Below are positions 1-12,422 of a stretch of DNA of 64,000 nucleotides, piece by piece. The stretch's first letter is position 1; each line of letters starts with the position of its first letter. Made by a program: the position numbers and the translations under genes. The DNA comes from Aphrophora alni (taxonomy: Eukaryota > Arthropoda > Insecta > Hemiptera > Aphrophoridae): NCBI GenBank assembly GCA_963513935.1, contig OY740774.1, positions 29,841,949 through 29,905,948 of the forward strand, read 5' to 3'. The notes below the pieces were generated by a model. The model made no database searches, was not told the origin of the DNA, and worked only from the letters and a program-made list of their open reading frames with translations.

Positions 1-1647
1 CGAAAACGTTTAGCAGAATTATAATATCCAAGGTTATAAGTTTGACTTGATACAATGATAATATTCAAAGATCTTAATTGTAAATGTTGTAGTAATAAAT
101 AATTTAGTTTTGGAATTTCATTAAATTCTTTACAAAGCAATAAAATGTATATTACACTTTATTTATAGACACATACATATTTATAAACTTTTAATAATAC
201 TAGAAAAAAATATTGTATAAATACTGTGAGAAAATTTCCGTACTTGATTTATTTGTGAAAACAGAGCTTTAATTGAACAAGAATATTTGAGCACGTTCAA
301 CTAACAAATTGTTTAAAATGTAGCATCTGTAGAACTGAACAATATTTATTGATTATTACGTCTTTCTTGACCAACGCTTGTTACATTCCTGCCCTGACGC
401 TATTACAGTATTCAAACGGTAGTGATGATTTTATGCCCCATTCTTCATTTTTCATAATGCGTGAGAGGTTATATCATTAAAAAACAAAAAACTAATAAGC
501 AGACATTAAACATTTTATGTCTTTACGCAAAAATTAGTGATGAATTATTTTTCAGATTTTTAGTTTTCCAAAAATCAAACAGAAACAGATTTACATTCAA
601 ATTGCTTAACAAACCTTTTGAATTTGAGGAAAGTGAAAATAGGGTACATAAAATTATACTTATTGTTACTGTATTAAATTGTATTTTATTCAAATAGTGT
701 TCATACGAGTACGAAAAGTTATTAATATATGTATACAAATAGTCAGAATTCAAAAATATTGCTTTGTGGTACATTACTATGAGAAGAGCTTATAGCTATT
801 TCATGGAAATCAGTTCCGTCGTTACAGTCAGAAATTGTATATTGTAATGTACAAACTAAAGCTTAAATATTTTTTTTTTTTTAAGTTTTTATAATTTTTC
901 ACCAACCATCTTTATTTATTAAAATATATACGTTTAAATATGATTTACCAAATTTGACGTTGCTCTAACCATAACATATACAAAGTATAAGGAAACACTA
1001 TTACAGTATTGATAATACTTATAGACTTCTAAACACGCACAACAAATGATTCTTTAAAATAATTTATTACTTGTATATGTTCTGGTTATATATAAGAGAG
1101 TAAAATACGGTACTTTTAATGATTTTATACTTGTTATTAATACTGTACGACTAAAGAAAGATCAATGTAGATCTTATATTCTAATAAAAAGGCAACCTTG
1201 ACAAAAGACTGATTGTTTTGTTACAATGCTTTTAAGAAACATACAGGAGCGATATTACTTTGGTAATCCTTACTTTCCTATTTAAACTTTCAATATTAGA
1301 GTTATAACAATTCATCCCTTATTCGACTCCTTACGTCTTGTATTTTAGGAGGGCGGAAATCTGAAAATAACGAACCACCTTAAGCTTAAATATTGATGAA
1401 TTTTGCACTAAGTATATTGTTAAAATTTGTAATAAATATAAACTCTTAATAAATAAATTTATTTTCATTTAATAGCTTTTTAAATCTTACGGACTTTCGA
1501 CTTCTACAAAACTATTTGAAATTTAAATAAATATATAAGTCCTTTGTATATTAAATGTTGAGCTTGACTTATGATAAAAACTATACAGTATAACAAACAC
1601 ACAGAACACAATTATCATAAAAAAAAATACGCCTAAGTATCAGACTA

Positions 1648-1676
1648 GTTTCAACGACAAGGTCGTCCTCTTCAGT
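1648..1676 (-). other. GAWGAT-hairpin-GAAAC motif 1
   Basis: Minus strand: CTGAAGAG, then stem GACGA / TCGTT with loop CCTTG, then GAAAC. The same stem occurs at 18.1 kb. Confidence 0.5.
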
Positions 1677-2882
1677 GATACACCAGCTACACCAACCAAA
1701 CCACAACTGAACTCAAATCCACAACTGAACTACAAGTCCTTTGTAAGAAAAAATTGTATTAAGTAAAATAAGCCTGCTAATTTTTGAAATCTCCAAATCA
1801 TTTTCAGGTAGTTTTTTCAATCACGCTGGGTTCTCCAAATACAGTTTCAGATTATTTGAAAATAAATTGTCTTAGAAATGAGGTTATAGAAATAGCACAA
1901 AATGGTTTATATCTAATGTTGCCTTGTGAAAGTAAAATAGAGAAAAAATTACAATTTTTCTGGAGAATATCTTTATTTTTTTAATATTGTGTTTAAGTAT
2001 GTTTTATCTTTGTATATTTAAATTTAATAAACTTTGAAAGATGCTAAACATAATAATATGAAGTAGTAAAGAAAAACTTTATCTCCTATACTCTTTAGTA
2101 CAGTATGTAATAATTTACAATTTAAAAACTCACAAAACTTTACCACAATAATACCAGTGAGTAATAAAAATATTTGAAAAGTAAATGATACGACACTATA
2201 GAAAAAATAACAATGATAGAGATAATATTTTTATGGTAACTATCAAATTTTAATTATTGTTGTGAACACTTTAAAATTGTTACTTATCTGTGCATATATT
2301 TCATTGTATAGTGTTCAAATATCATTGTAATCGATTTATATACAGACTGTTTCAAAACATCCATTACATGTACACCGGGTGTAAAAGATTCAATTGAAAA
2401 ACTTGTTGTGGTGTTTTACATCACTAATTTGTATGCGAGGAGATTTTTAAATAAGTAAATCAACATTTTCAGCCAGTTTAAAAACACCCAGATTCAGTAC
2501 GTGGATGGTAAAGTCAACTTTGCCTCACATGATATTTACAACAAAATAGCTTTATTAAACAACCAAACCACACATAGTCATCAGATAAACTAAAGAATAT
2601 CCATTTCAGACTAAATATACACTTCAGAAAATAGATCCCATAGCTACAACATGTGGCTAAAATATTTTACTGTCACTCACCAACTAAAAATACCTCTTAA
2701 CTATGTTATGTATTTAAATTAAGTGTAGTGTAAATATTAGGTAAGTTTTTGTTTACATTTACCTAACTGTAAAAAGATGCTGCAAAAAGAGCGAAATAAC
2801 TGTAAACTCATAGAATTTCTGAATAATATAATGACCTTATAGTATCATTATATATTATAACGATTACATAAAGCTTAAAAAT

Positions 2883-2885
<3 letters not shown>

Positions 2886-2932
<47 letters not shown>
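2886..2932. repeat. (TA)n microsatellite
   Basis: About 47 bases of alternating T and A. The right arm of the inverted duplication has a (TA)n tract at 59.16 kb, but the flanks do not match. Confidence 0.95.
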
Positions 2933-4526
2933 CACAATATCAAAAAGGGGGCGTGGCGTTGAATATCTTTGAAATGTCGGTCTTATAAGTCCAACTGAAA
3001 TTTTATTGTCACAAATGTAATCACCCATCAGCATTAACGTGTATCTTTAATGTAATGTTCCTCACTAGCAGTTTTGTTTTTAGTTACGCTAAATTATAAA
3101 TCCTCCTACGTTAATTTTTAAATACATATATCTACAGAAATTGAAATGGCAAGGTCAAATTGTGTATGAAATTAAATATTTTGTTAGACCTAATATATTT
3201 ATGTATTTAAATTTTAAAGTAATTTTGTATTTCAGTATAATTTTAGTGGTTTAAAATGATTTCAAAAACACAAATTATTGTTGTGTTATAGGACTTATTT
3301 GTGGTACAAAGTCAATAACTAATTTGTAAATTAAAGCAGTAAAACAATATTAAAATAAAAATATATTTACATAATCGTTTAGCAGTATAACGTTAGTAAG
3401 TTGCAAGCCTTTACTATCTTCATCAGATGTTAAAAGCTATATCCTTCAAACAATATTTAGTATAGGTCATCTTTATCCAAACAATTGACGCAAATTGTCA
3501 CATGGAAGAGGTAGGTTTAAACAAATTACGACAAAAAAATAATACATTTAAATGAATAAGGTTTGACATTTTCATCTATAGTGACAAATAAAATTGTACG
3601 AAAATGGTTAGAGCTGATTGCAACTATACTAATAAACTTATTAAAATAATATGTTGGTTTTTCTAGTATAATGGTAATATGTTATATAAATAATGAGTAA
3701 ACCAGTTCCTTATTGTATAAGGAAACTCAATATCTTATATTCTTCCAGAGAAATATTCTTTTCGTAAAAACACAAAATCATGTAAAGACCGAAAACGAAG
3801 CGTTTCTCATTATATATTCTTTTTTATTATTTTTAGTTTTAAAGTCAGCTCTAAAACTATTGTTGTGTAATTTTGACTCGTTCTCTATAACGGAAATAAC
3901 GATATTAAGCTTAATGTTGCATCATAATGTAACAATTTCGTTCTTCGATATATTCTACTTTTACCTTTCTGTAGAGTTAAACCAACAGAAACACCCACAT
4001 GAAAATATACTCTCGGATATCCAATCACTTTAAAACCATTGTTCACCACTGACTTTGTCCTTTGCATATTTTTCACGTCAAAAATAAAAACAAAATGGAG
4101 AATACATAGCTTTGTTACATACTTCACTAAAGTGTACGATACAAATTGGAGAGAAACCACTCTGTTTAATTCTAGGGAGAAAGAGTGGCATCAAAAAGAA
4201 TAATATTTGGAACGAAGGATTTCTAAGAGATGTTATTTTTAAACAATTGTTTATTTTATTATTAAATGTATACAGATTGATTGAAATAGCTGTGTTTATT
4301 ATTTTAAAAGGAATAAAAGACACTAGGATTACACATATCTATAAAGGAACAGTGGAGATTATTTAGATTGTTCAAGAAGCAAAAGGTTCAACGAAAGGAA
4401 CCAGTTCTGTGTAACACATGACGGAAAAGAGTTATGTGGATTCAGGGCCGCTTTACTGATCCGGCTATTTTCCCGTAAAATATAAATGTGAGAAAATGGG
4501 TGGGTTCTGATGAAAGGATAGTTATT

Positions 4527-4647
4527 TGTGCAACTAGTGAGCAAAGTGGCACTTTTTTAAACGAGAGAAAAATGTTGACGCACGAGGCTTGCCTCGTGTG
4601 TCAATTTTATTGAGTTTAAAAAAGACACTTTGCTCACGAATTGCACA
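4527..4647. mobile_element. 121-base palindromic MITE-like element
   Basis: The element is one near-perfect palindrome. The left end TGTGCAACTAGTGAGCAAAGTG and the right end (reverse complement TGTGCAATTCGTGAGCAAAGTG) continue through TTTTTTAAAC-type arms to a centre at 4579-4600, with arms CGCACGAGGC / GCCTCGTGTG. Arms are about 58 bases. This is the form of a miniature inverted-repeat or foldback element. A target-site duplication is not clear; the flanks are T/A-rich. Confidence 0.75.
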
Positions 4648-4831
4648 ATATAGTTTGTCTACAGTTGTTATTTTGTTACCATTGTTTTCCTTTAGCCATG
4701 ACAAAAACAGTTCATACTGGCGGTCGTACTTTCCTTGATTTGATAGGAAGGAGATTTAGTACAACGTTGTTAGATTTTTCCGCTAATTTAGACGGGATAT
4801 TTGACAGGTTTTCATCCTCTGAACTGTCCAT
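4534..4831 (-). pseudogene. Broken gene fragment, possibly tyrosine-recombinase-like
   Basis: On the minus strand an ATG at 4829-4831 opens a 39-residue frame that starts MDSSEDENLSNIPSKLAEKS and goes on through LNLLPIKSRKV to a stop at 4712-4714. A second frame begins at about 4716 with YELFLSWLKENNGNK and stays open for about 60 codons to 4534. An acidic N-terminus followed by LP-KSR-(5-10 residues)-YE-F--WL-EN resembles, from memory, the N-terminal part of Crypton-type tyrosine-recombinase proteins and their domesticated relatives in insects. The two parts are separated by a frame shift, so this is a relic or contains a short intron. The second frame runs into the palindrome at 4527-4647, so residues beyond about 4650 may belong to that element. 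Confidence 0.38.
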
Positions 4832-5927
4832 ATTTTAAAACTAACTACACAAAATATAGCAGTAGTGCTAAACAACACATCAACACTGAGTAGAAGTTCT
4901 CACGTCAAAACTGAGGTTATTTATGAATATTACAAATAACTTAGGTGTATTGTTGAGGAAACGGGATTGCCAACTTTAAAACTGGGCAAACGAAAAATAA
5001 TCTCCGTGTACATACACTGTCAATCATCTTCATGAATAATTACTTACTTTTCAACTTTAAAACGTTGTTTTGTTGTTTATTTATGTTATTTTAAATGTAA
5101 GAATTATTTAACTTACATACGGGACATTTCCTGTATATTATAATTCAATTCAAATAAACTTAACCTAAATTTCGGCAAAGTGAAACTGTTGAGAAATCAG
5201 CTGTTTTGCAAACTAATATAAATGAACAAAATGCCACTTTGTCAACAACTGTAGACAAAAATAATTTAATTTATGAAAACAAAGTTATCTTTACAAAAAG
5301 TCGGACAAATTATCCCTTTTTAAAACATGTACAGTATCCTAATTGTTTTCTTACAAATATGTTCTGTTTGTTTTTAAGAATTGTGTCAGTAGTATTTGTG
5401 TTCGTGTTTATATATATAAGCAAATTAATAATTATTTAAACTTGTAATTGATTTCTATCCTTCCATAAGAAGCACGATAGAATTAATTATGGAGAGAGAT
5501 ATACATGTAGTTAGAGGATAAATTCATCCTGACTAAGGGATACGTCGGGCGCTTGTCGAAGGATTTATCATATCGTGCTGAACGATAAATTACCTTGTTC
5601 CAGGAATCTGCTGACATAGCCTCATTTCCTGTGATCAACTATTGCCTGACATATGACACTAAATATATTATAATATTCTTATCGTAAATTATATTTTGCA
5701 TTAAATTTAATTTATGATACATATTTTAAAAGATTAAGTGCCGTACAAACGTATATCTATTCAACGAAATATGAATAAGATATTTTTAATAAGAATAAAT
5801 AATTTATAGATAGATAGATAGGCCTATACGTCAAAATAGTAGGTTACGGTACGTTACGAGACGCTAGTTTACACTTTTTCCCCCATGCCAAAAGTGCCCA
5901 ACGGGCCAAAAGAAGTTATAACTTCAA

Positions 5928-6530
5928 TAAAAACCATTATTTATTTTGGAAATCAATAAAGGAACGAAGTAAAGAAGAATGAAACCTCGTACCTCAAGAT
6001 ATTGATTGATACGAGGATTGTTGATGTTAAGGTACCGTAATTAATCTAAATTAGGTCCTCCTATAATTCCACAAAAAACACAAATATGAGAGATTGTGTG
6101 AGTGCCAATGAAATATTTACTGAATATTATCGTATTCAAGTAAATATTATGGTTTATGTTATGTAACGAAAAATTTACTTTATACTAAGAAATAATTTTA
6201 AAAAAGACATTCTTATTTTATAAAAGTAAGTTTTTTATATATAATACTCGTATATATTTTTCTTAAATTTCTTTTATTAGTGTTTGTCTTTGTGTTTATA
6301 GATAAGTTTTAAAGTTATTTAAAAAAAAATCTACGAGGTTTAATTCATAAATGTTTTTATTTATTCACGACATCCACAAAGGAACGATGTAAAGAATAAT
6401 GATGTCCTAGACCAGAAGATGGCGGTATACCGTCGAAACCTGTAGACGACTCGAATGTACAGTGATTGTTGACATTAATGGGAATAACTTTAATTGATTA
6501 AATTTAGATCCAGAGTTCTAACAACACTAC
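5928..6530 (+). repeat. Two related direct repeats, about 150-180 bases each
   Basis: 5928-6075 and 6350-6530 share CAATAAAGGAACGAAGTAAAG-like starts, GATTGTTGAY(A/G)TTAA in the middle and a related TAATT..AAATTAGRTCC end. The first has an inverted pair CCTCGTA / TACGAGG where the second carries hairpin motif 2. They appear to be two copies of one small element, the first more decayed. Confidence 0.6.
6415..6439 (+). other. GAWGAT-hairpin-GAAAC motif 2
   Basis: GAAGAT, stem GGCGG / CCGTC (one G-T pair) with loop TATA, then GAAAC. It lies in the second of two related repeats (6.35-6.53 kb). Confidence 0.55.
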
Positions 6531-7059
6531 CTTAAAAAAAATTCGTAATGCACGATTATAATTAAATCATTGAAGGAAACAAAAATATTTAATTAAACAA
6601 ATTACAAATTTTATGATTATGAATTCTGCGTGTAATGGTAAAATTCCCCAACTCTCTACAAAGACATGTAGCAAACTTATTGGTAAAATGAAATTAAATT
6701 CAAACGTTGTCTTTCCATTTTCATGTAGCCACGAAATCCCGCAAGACTACAGGGGGTGTAGAGGCTTGTTCACATTTGTACAACTTTGGGGTCCGCAAAG
6801 GCTCATACTGATAAGAGACTTTTTTACCATAATCCAAAAAACTGATGTAACAACTGTTTTTAACAAACTTACCATACCGAAAAAACTCCTTAATCTCTCA
6901 ATACAATTAAAATTTCCAACAAACACCAAGATTTACAAGATCGTCTCAATTTAATGCCCACAAATATATAATATCAAGATCAAATTTTTGGACATTAAAT
7001 TTAGAATTTCTGCTTATATTACATTGTATTATGTGGTTGGACAGTTCCGTCATGGCCAC

Positions 7060-9425
7060 CTACATTTGAGAAAACTCTGACACAAAATCTATTTACATAT
7101 TAATTTGACAATCCTTACATGAAATGTACTAGAATTATTTTAGCTAAATTAGATGTAAGAAAATAAAGGTATTTGTCAACGTTATTTGTATTGAAAGAGT
7201 AATTAATTCAAAACCATGTTTTAATTTTTTTATTTTCTTGACTTTTATATTTTATCGCCGTTTTAATTAATTGCAAAAATCTCGGAGTATATAGCAAAAT
7301 AAACGTCAGCATTGCACTAAATCTTTCAAGCGAATTCTCGCAGCAGTTTTCGGTTCGTTAAATACTGGTTTAATAGCGGTATCTGATTATGTTCTTTACA
7401 GCAATGAAACTCGTTTAAAAGAGGAAAAATACTATGTTTAGAATACAAGATGATTTTATATTTACATCTTTACATCTAAATACGTTTTGTTTATATGAAT
7501 GGGTAGTTGGTTTTAGTAATTAAATGTAATAATAAATATAAAAATGAAATTTGAAATGAAATGATAAATACTTATTCAAACATCGAAAAGTACTTGATAA
7601 TTTGAAGAGAAAAGATTTTTTTAATGTTATTAGAGGTTTAGTTTGTTTCACTACATAACCATTTTGAAATTATATTTTGTGCTTTATTAATACTTTTAAT
7701 CTACTTCACATACAATTTATGTTAATTTATTATTAATTTTCGATCAGCGAACATAAGTTTATTTGACGTGTAGAACACAATGTGTTCTACTTACACATTT
7801 TAAGGTACAATGTTGTACTAAAACTCACCTTAAATATTATTAACTATTGAGTTACTAATTTACGTAAAGATTAAAATAGACCAAAATATCACCGTAAGAG
7901 AACCTGATAATAAAATGGGCCGTGGTGACTATCAGCACTGAGAATCCTCCCTTCGTCAGCCTAGCAGAGATAAGTCAAAAGAGGCCAAAAATACCTCCCG
8001 CTACTACCACTAGTAAAACCTGGAGGGATAGGTAACCTACTGAGAAAAGGATAGTTGAAAACTGGAAAAGTTGACATGATTTCTATCGGAACATCGTAGA
8101 CTCAGGATGAAGAGGAACAGAGTGAACCTTAGAAGGATCGTAAGAGAAAATGGTAGGATACACAGATTCTGCCAAAACGAGATTAAAAAACTACACAGCG
8201 TCTATTAGTCGAATTGTGATGCAATAATTCACAAAAGCGTGAGAGGTTTAGGAGGATAACAGATTCATGTAGACAAGGGGTTACTCTTGACCTCTTCATT
8301 TACCTCATTTCTTGTGTTGGGGCTGTTGGGATTTATAGATGAGAGTTCCTCATTTTAGAAGAAGTAGAGACCTCATAAAACTCTAAAGGTCGCAGTGCAA
8401 TTCACTTCCGAATCACTACTAACACTGTGTGGAATCGAATAAATGCATAGCATTATTAATTTATTTTTTAATAACTTTAACGCAGTATTACGTACGGACA
8501 GACAGAGACTAATGCAAAGGCGAGACTAATTTCATTTTCATTATATGTTCCACATATAATTTTGGGGTTTTAGGATACAAAAACCCAGGGCATGTCCTAA
8601 ATTTTGAAATATTTTCAAATTTAATAATTGGAGCTAGTTCTTATCTAAATTTGAAGTTGTAGGCATCTTGTCAGAACCACACATTACCTGACATATGCTA
8701 TTCACGGCGTTTTGCGTCATGTACTTTAGTTTAGTTTTAGTTATAACTATTCGATTTAAACTTTTATACATACATTTCAATATTGAATGAAATCATTGTC
8801 ACCTTTTTTCGGGATATTCTCTGAAATATGTAAATGGACAATATCAATGAGGATGTAGGGTTGTAAGGGTGACTGGAGTGAAGTTACGTGGTCAGAACAC
8901 AATGAAGCTCGTTAGAGGTCGTTACAGTTGTCCACAACGCCCAAATTTTGCTGCGTGTACCGAAATAAATACACACAGCTTTCCTAACTGTGGTCTTTAT
9001 ATTTATTTCTTCCATTTCATTGATAAGAGATTGTTTTATGTTTATAAACTTAATTTGTCCATTTTGAGATTACGTTCAAAGCTATTATAGTAGATAATAA
9101 ATGTAGAAAAACTGTGTAGAATAGGTATGTGAATAATAAATTTTAAAAACTATAGATATAAATTCTAAGTTCAATAAACATACAAAGCCGGTTGTTCGAA
9201 ACCTGTACCTTATGTGTATAGGCTGTAAATAATTGTGAATGTTTCTAAGTTTGTATTTAACGAATATTGAAAAACAGACACTTTTTTATCTGAAGTTACG
9301 AATTCCATACAATTTTATAAGGAGCCAAATTGCCCAATTTTATATTCTTCTTCCTGGATATTGAGAAAAGATTAAAACAATATTCAAACATTTTATAATT
9401 ACACTACATCAATCATTATAATCAG
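7060..9425 (-). repeat. Best-conserved block of the repeat unit, copy I
   Basis: This 2.4 kb block aligns throughout with 53.69-55.99 kb in reverse complement, and parts of it with 31.06-33.97 kb. The part at 7.9-8.4 kb is richer in G+C than its surroundings. It contains a CTGTCTGTCCGTACG-like stretch (8.49-8.51 kb, minus strand) of a kind common in arthropod interspersed repeats. The small frame at 8869-9090 lies inside it and is not kept open in the other copies. The block has no recognisable terminal repeats, so it may be part of a larger unit and not an element on its own. Confidence 0.75.
7769..7823. repeat. Two adjacent short palindromes
   Basis: GTAGAACAC AAT GTGTTCTAC (7770-7790) is followed by GTACAATGTTGTAC (7805-7818). 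The first is missing from the aligned copy at 55.25 kb, so it is not a conserved site. Confidence 0.5.
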
Positions 9426-9479
9426 ATATATAAGACTTACCGTCGTCAATATTCTGTTTGCGTCGTTCAATCGACGGCC

Positions 9480-9503
9480 GTTTCGGCTATTCAGCCATTA
9501 TCA
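9480..9503 (-). other. GAWGAT-hairpin-GAAAC motif 3
   Basis: Minus strand: GATAAT, stem GGCT / AGCC, loop GAAT, then GAAAC. It lies in the left arm of the foldback at 9.43-9.64 kb. Confidence 0.55.
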
Positions 9504-9563
9504 AGTTGTAAAGTAATCTGGTTTCCCTTCGTCAATTGTACAAACACTTATACACATTACACA

Positions 9564-9587
9564 AGATAATGACTGAATAGCCGAAAC
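9564..9587 (+). other. GAWGAT-hairpin-GAAAC motif 4
   Basis: GATAAT, stem GACT / AGCC (one mismatch), loop GAAT, then GAAAC. Mirror copy of motif 3 in the right arm of the same foldback. Confidence 0.55.
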
Positions 9588-10404
9588 GGCCGTCGATTGA
9601 ACGGCACAAACAGAATATTGACAACGGTAAGTCTTAAATATTTGAATTAATATAACAATATTCGGAATGGCGAAAACAAATTATTATAATTATAATCACA
9701 TGTGCTCTATTAGAGTAAATATGAGCTGTGCAAAAACCTCAGTTTTGTGCAAAAACTTTGAACAAACGTTTTTACTCAACCATCATCGAAACAAAAACAA
9801 CAATCAACCAAAACTAAATCCATCACCAAAATATTTATTCGGAGATATTAAGTCAAAAGTATAGTTGAACCAAGGACACGGTTAAAAAATGGCATAAACT
9901 CTCTTTGCTTGTGCAGTAAACGCGTTCTCAGTTTAAATTATATTTTATTGAAATCATCTTTTAATGACAGAAGTCATAACTCATCTTTGTGTTTACAATT
10001 ATTCCAGATGAGTAATATTTTCCTATTTGAGAGACTGAACACTGGATTTGTCTTTAATCTTCATATTCCACTAAAGTTTGAATGATTTTAAGAGTGCCTT
10101 ATTTGAAGAATAGCAAGAATCAAAACTTTATTTAATACATTATACAAATGGCGTCTGTTATAATCTTTTTTTCTTCAAATATTTTGAAAACCGTCAAACA
10201 TACAAAAATATTTATAAGGGGAAAATATGTCTGCTCTTTTATCATTATATCAAATTGTATTTTATTTTTGTTTTTGAATTATTATAGATTTATAAAACTT
10301 GCTGTTTTAAGACAGTAACAAAATATATAATCTTATATAAAGTTTTAATGTAACAGCAGATATTTCTTGTTGAAACTCCATATTCAAGGATTGATATGTT
10401 GCCC

Positions 10405-10425
10405 GATGATGCCGCAAGGCGAAAC
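10405..10425 (+). other. GAWGAT-hairpin-GAAAC motif 5
   Basis: GATGAT, stem GCC / GGC with a GCAA tetraloop, then GAAAC. It is followed by an A+T-rich tail of about 60 bases. Confidence 0.5.
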
Positions 10426-10762
10426 AATTGCATCTCATTTATATATTAAAATAATTTTGAAACTTTAGCTTTATTGCTTTATTTTAACCTTATATATAAT
10501 CTTTATGAGCTGAATTAATGAATCTATTCAGTCCCCAATGTTATCGTAATTGACCAGAAACATTTAAATAACTCATGTAAATTCACATTTTGATTACAAA
10601 AATGTTACTTCTTAATATATATAACTTTTTAAATTTTTTTTATAATTCTGTGAAACATTTTCGTAATAATATACGTGAACGTCTTTTGCCGATCCCCATT
10701 TAAGTTTAAGAATATCATATTGTTTTATGAAATTTTCACTATTATACTCAAACGAACTTTAG

Positions 10763-11110
10763 CACCATCATTCAGTATTATTGATTATATTCGTTCATTT
10801 TATTCTACATGAAGTACAAATATAAAATAAATTACTAGTGGATGAGTGGGAGGGGTGTAATTGGGACGAAAGTAGAGTGAAAGTAATAAAGCCTGAACGC
10901 AGCGAAGTGTGAGACTCTGCAGAGTAAACACAAGGAAGAGTGTAGACGTTTTGAAATGAGATCTTTTCTTTTAATTATTCTCGAATTTATTTTCTATTCA
11001 TAACTCCATGGAATACATTTAATTATGCTACGAACTCTACAAATTAGGATTTATTTGAAGTTATTTAAATTCATTATTATTGTTTCAAATTAATTAATAA
11101 GATAAAACTG
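10763..11110 (+). repeat. End block of the repeat unit, copy at 10.8 kb
   Basis: About 300 bases with inverted copies at 52.24-52.63 kb (roughly 85-88% identity in the middle), 28.975-29.185 kb (roughly 75%) and a fragment at 44.84-44.92 kb. The recognisable core is the stretch around 10.85-10.95 kb, with a G-rich part, AAGTAATAAAGCCTGAACGC and AAACACAAGGAAG. It is part of the left arm of the inverted duplication. Confidence 0.75.
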
Positions 11111-12158
11111 GTTGCTGTTGTCCATAAAGTATGAGAATTGACTACCATAAAAATTAGAACATATTAAGAAAAAATTAAATTTATAAAAAGATGATATTCT
11201 TAATTGAGTATCTCTGGAATAATTGTTATTCCTCTGGTGCTAGAATTGCATAGTTGATTTATTTTACTATGTGGTTGAAATGGTTCATTTGCCATTTTTA
11301 AAGAGTTATATGCGGTTTCACTGTTTAAATTGACATTGCACTTTAAGAAGATATATTTTGAATCAGAATTAGAAAGACAGCTTATGCAGTTGATGTTGTT
11401 CTGGGGAAAGGAATTTGAACTTTAAAAGTATGTTAGAATGTGTAATACAAAAAATATGTCTTACTGGTATAGAAGTCCAGAAACTTAGTTTTGTTGGATT
11501 CATTCACAACAATGAAATTATGATTAATCTTGAAATCTTAAATTGAACTACGATGAAAACAGAGCTCATCAAAATCTCTTCAAGTCCGGTCTCCTGAATA
11601 GAATAACCGAAATCACACTGTACAAAATGCACTGTTGATGCTTATACTAATGGTTATATAAGTATCCGAACCAAAAACTCACTTAAGCAGTGTTTTTATT
11701 TCTCTTAGGGTGTTTAATAGAGCGAAGAAGATTGAGGAACATAAGGACATAAGATTAGACATATTAGGAATCAAGTGGAGAATAGACAATAAGGAAAAAA
11801 GGACTTAATTGAAAAGGAGGAAATAGTAAGTCTTACAAACTTACCGAGTTAGCTAGGTCATTAAATTCAAATAGAAAATTATAGTCTGGAAAAAATTATG
11901 TCATATCTATGCACCCAAGTAAGAGATAAGTTAAAGTGACATTGATATCTGTTCAGCCATTTATGAAGTTCGGTGTTTTATAGCGTACTTAAATCGGATG
12001 TTCGGTAATTGTTATTTATAAGTATTTGAAACTAATAAAGTTCAACTTTTGTAAAAAATTTAATAATGCACTATTATATATTTATATGGGGGATTGTAAT
12101 TAAGGAAGACCTGTTATTAAATAAATAATATTCAGATTATTAGGTTATTATGGTTTTA

Positions 12159-12422
12159 TTGAAGCGGAGATTCTTTAGCAGACATTTGAAATTGAAATGT
12201 AAGAAAAGCTGTATCTTCTAAACTACATACCCTATCATCATTATTATTTTCATATTGACAATGTTTCTGTCGAAACGAATGTGGGTTTTTATTACTTTCT
12301 CTTATCATAACTTCTGGAGTGTAGGAACGATAACCAGCAGACACAAAATTTGACCAGGGTAATACAGGTACTTTTGAGTTTACCGAAGTAAACTCCAGTA
12401 GTGGGAGCGGGCAGACCGGGCC
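12159..12422 (-). CDS. Candidate terminal exon, unknown protein
   Basis: An 88-codon stretch free of stops on the minus strand. Its distal part reads SAGYRSYTPEVMIRESNKNP, then a DDRVCSLEDTAF part, ending SAKESPLQ and a stop at 12156-12158. Composition is balanced and not typical of the A+T-rich chance frames elsewhere. A pyrimidine-rich stretch with an AG (about 12398) could serve as a splice acceptor, and AATAAA overlaps the stop region. No start codon is needed if it is an internal or last exon. I recognise no domain, and no partner exon was found. It may be chance or part of an old insertion. Confidence 0.25.

Larger units (their letters stand above)
9426..9642. mobile_element. Foldback element with head-to-head hairpin motifs
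   Basis: Arms 9433-9502 and 9565-9634 are inverted repeats of about 70 bases that differ at only a few positions, separated by about 62 unique bases. Each arm ends inward with the motif GATAAT - hairpin - GAAAC. The outer ends read AAGACTTACCG. It sits at or inside the edge of the repeat block at 7.06-9.43 kb, whose partner in the right arm lacks it, so it came after the duplication. Confidence 0.8.
310..11970 (-). repeat. Left arm of a large inverted duplication
   Basis: The reverse complement of this stretch runs collinear with about 51.4-62.24 kb. Anchors seen by eye (left / right): 385-1085 / 61.5-62.17 kb; 1085-1540 / 61.0-61.49 kb; 2230-2345 / 60.38-60.5 kb; 2998-3125 / 59.44-59.58 kb; 6830-9400 / 53.69-56.25 kb; 10.66-11.11 / 52.24-52.7 kb; 11.71-11.74 / 51.59-51.63 kb. 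Identity in anchors is roughly 70-85%. The stretch between 3.2 and 6.8 kb aligns poorly and is about 0.5 kb longer here than in the partner. That fits later insertions such as the palindrome at 4.53 kb and the repeats at 5.9-6.5 kb. No intact gene lies inside. The end near position 310 is set by a foldback insertion in the other arm, so the true end may lie outside the window. Confidence 0.8.

Noticed and set aside
5206..5262. A 16-base inverted match (AACAACTGTAGACAAA) to 4653-4668 as element ends
   Set aside because: A match of this length is expected about once by chance in this A+T-rich window, and the extended similarity is poor.
6747..6929. Minus-strand frame with FLDYGKK...LR, like a Tudor domain
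   Set aside because: The matching stretch of the right arm (about 56.13-56.28 kb) aligns at DNA level but the frame is full of stops and shifts, so the likeness is probably chance.
6613..6954. 113-codon plus-strand frame, one of the longest in the window
   Set aside because: It overlaps a duplicated non-coding block, is not open in the other copy and shows no domain.
8869..9090. Frames at 8869-9090 and 31062-31244 that share a peptide (MKLVRGRYS-PQRPN)
   Set aside because: The shared peptide reflects the interspersed repeat. The third copy at 54.1 kb breaks the frame, and DNA changes do not favour silent sites as far as I can see.
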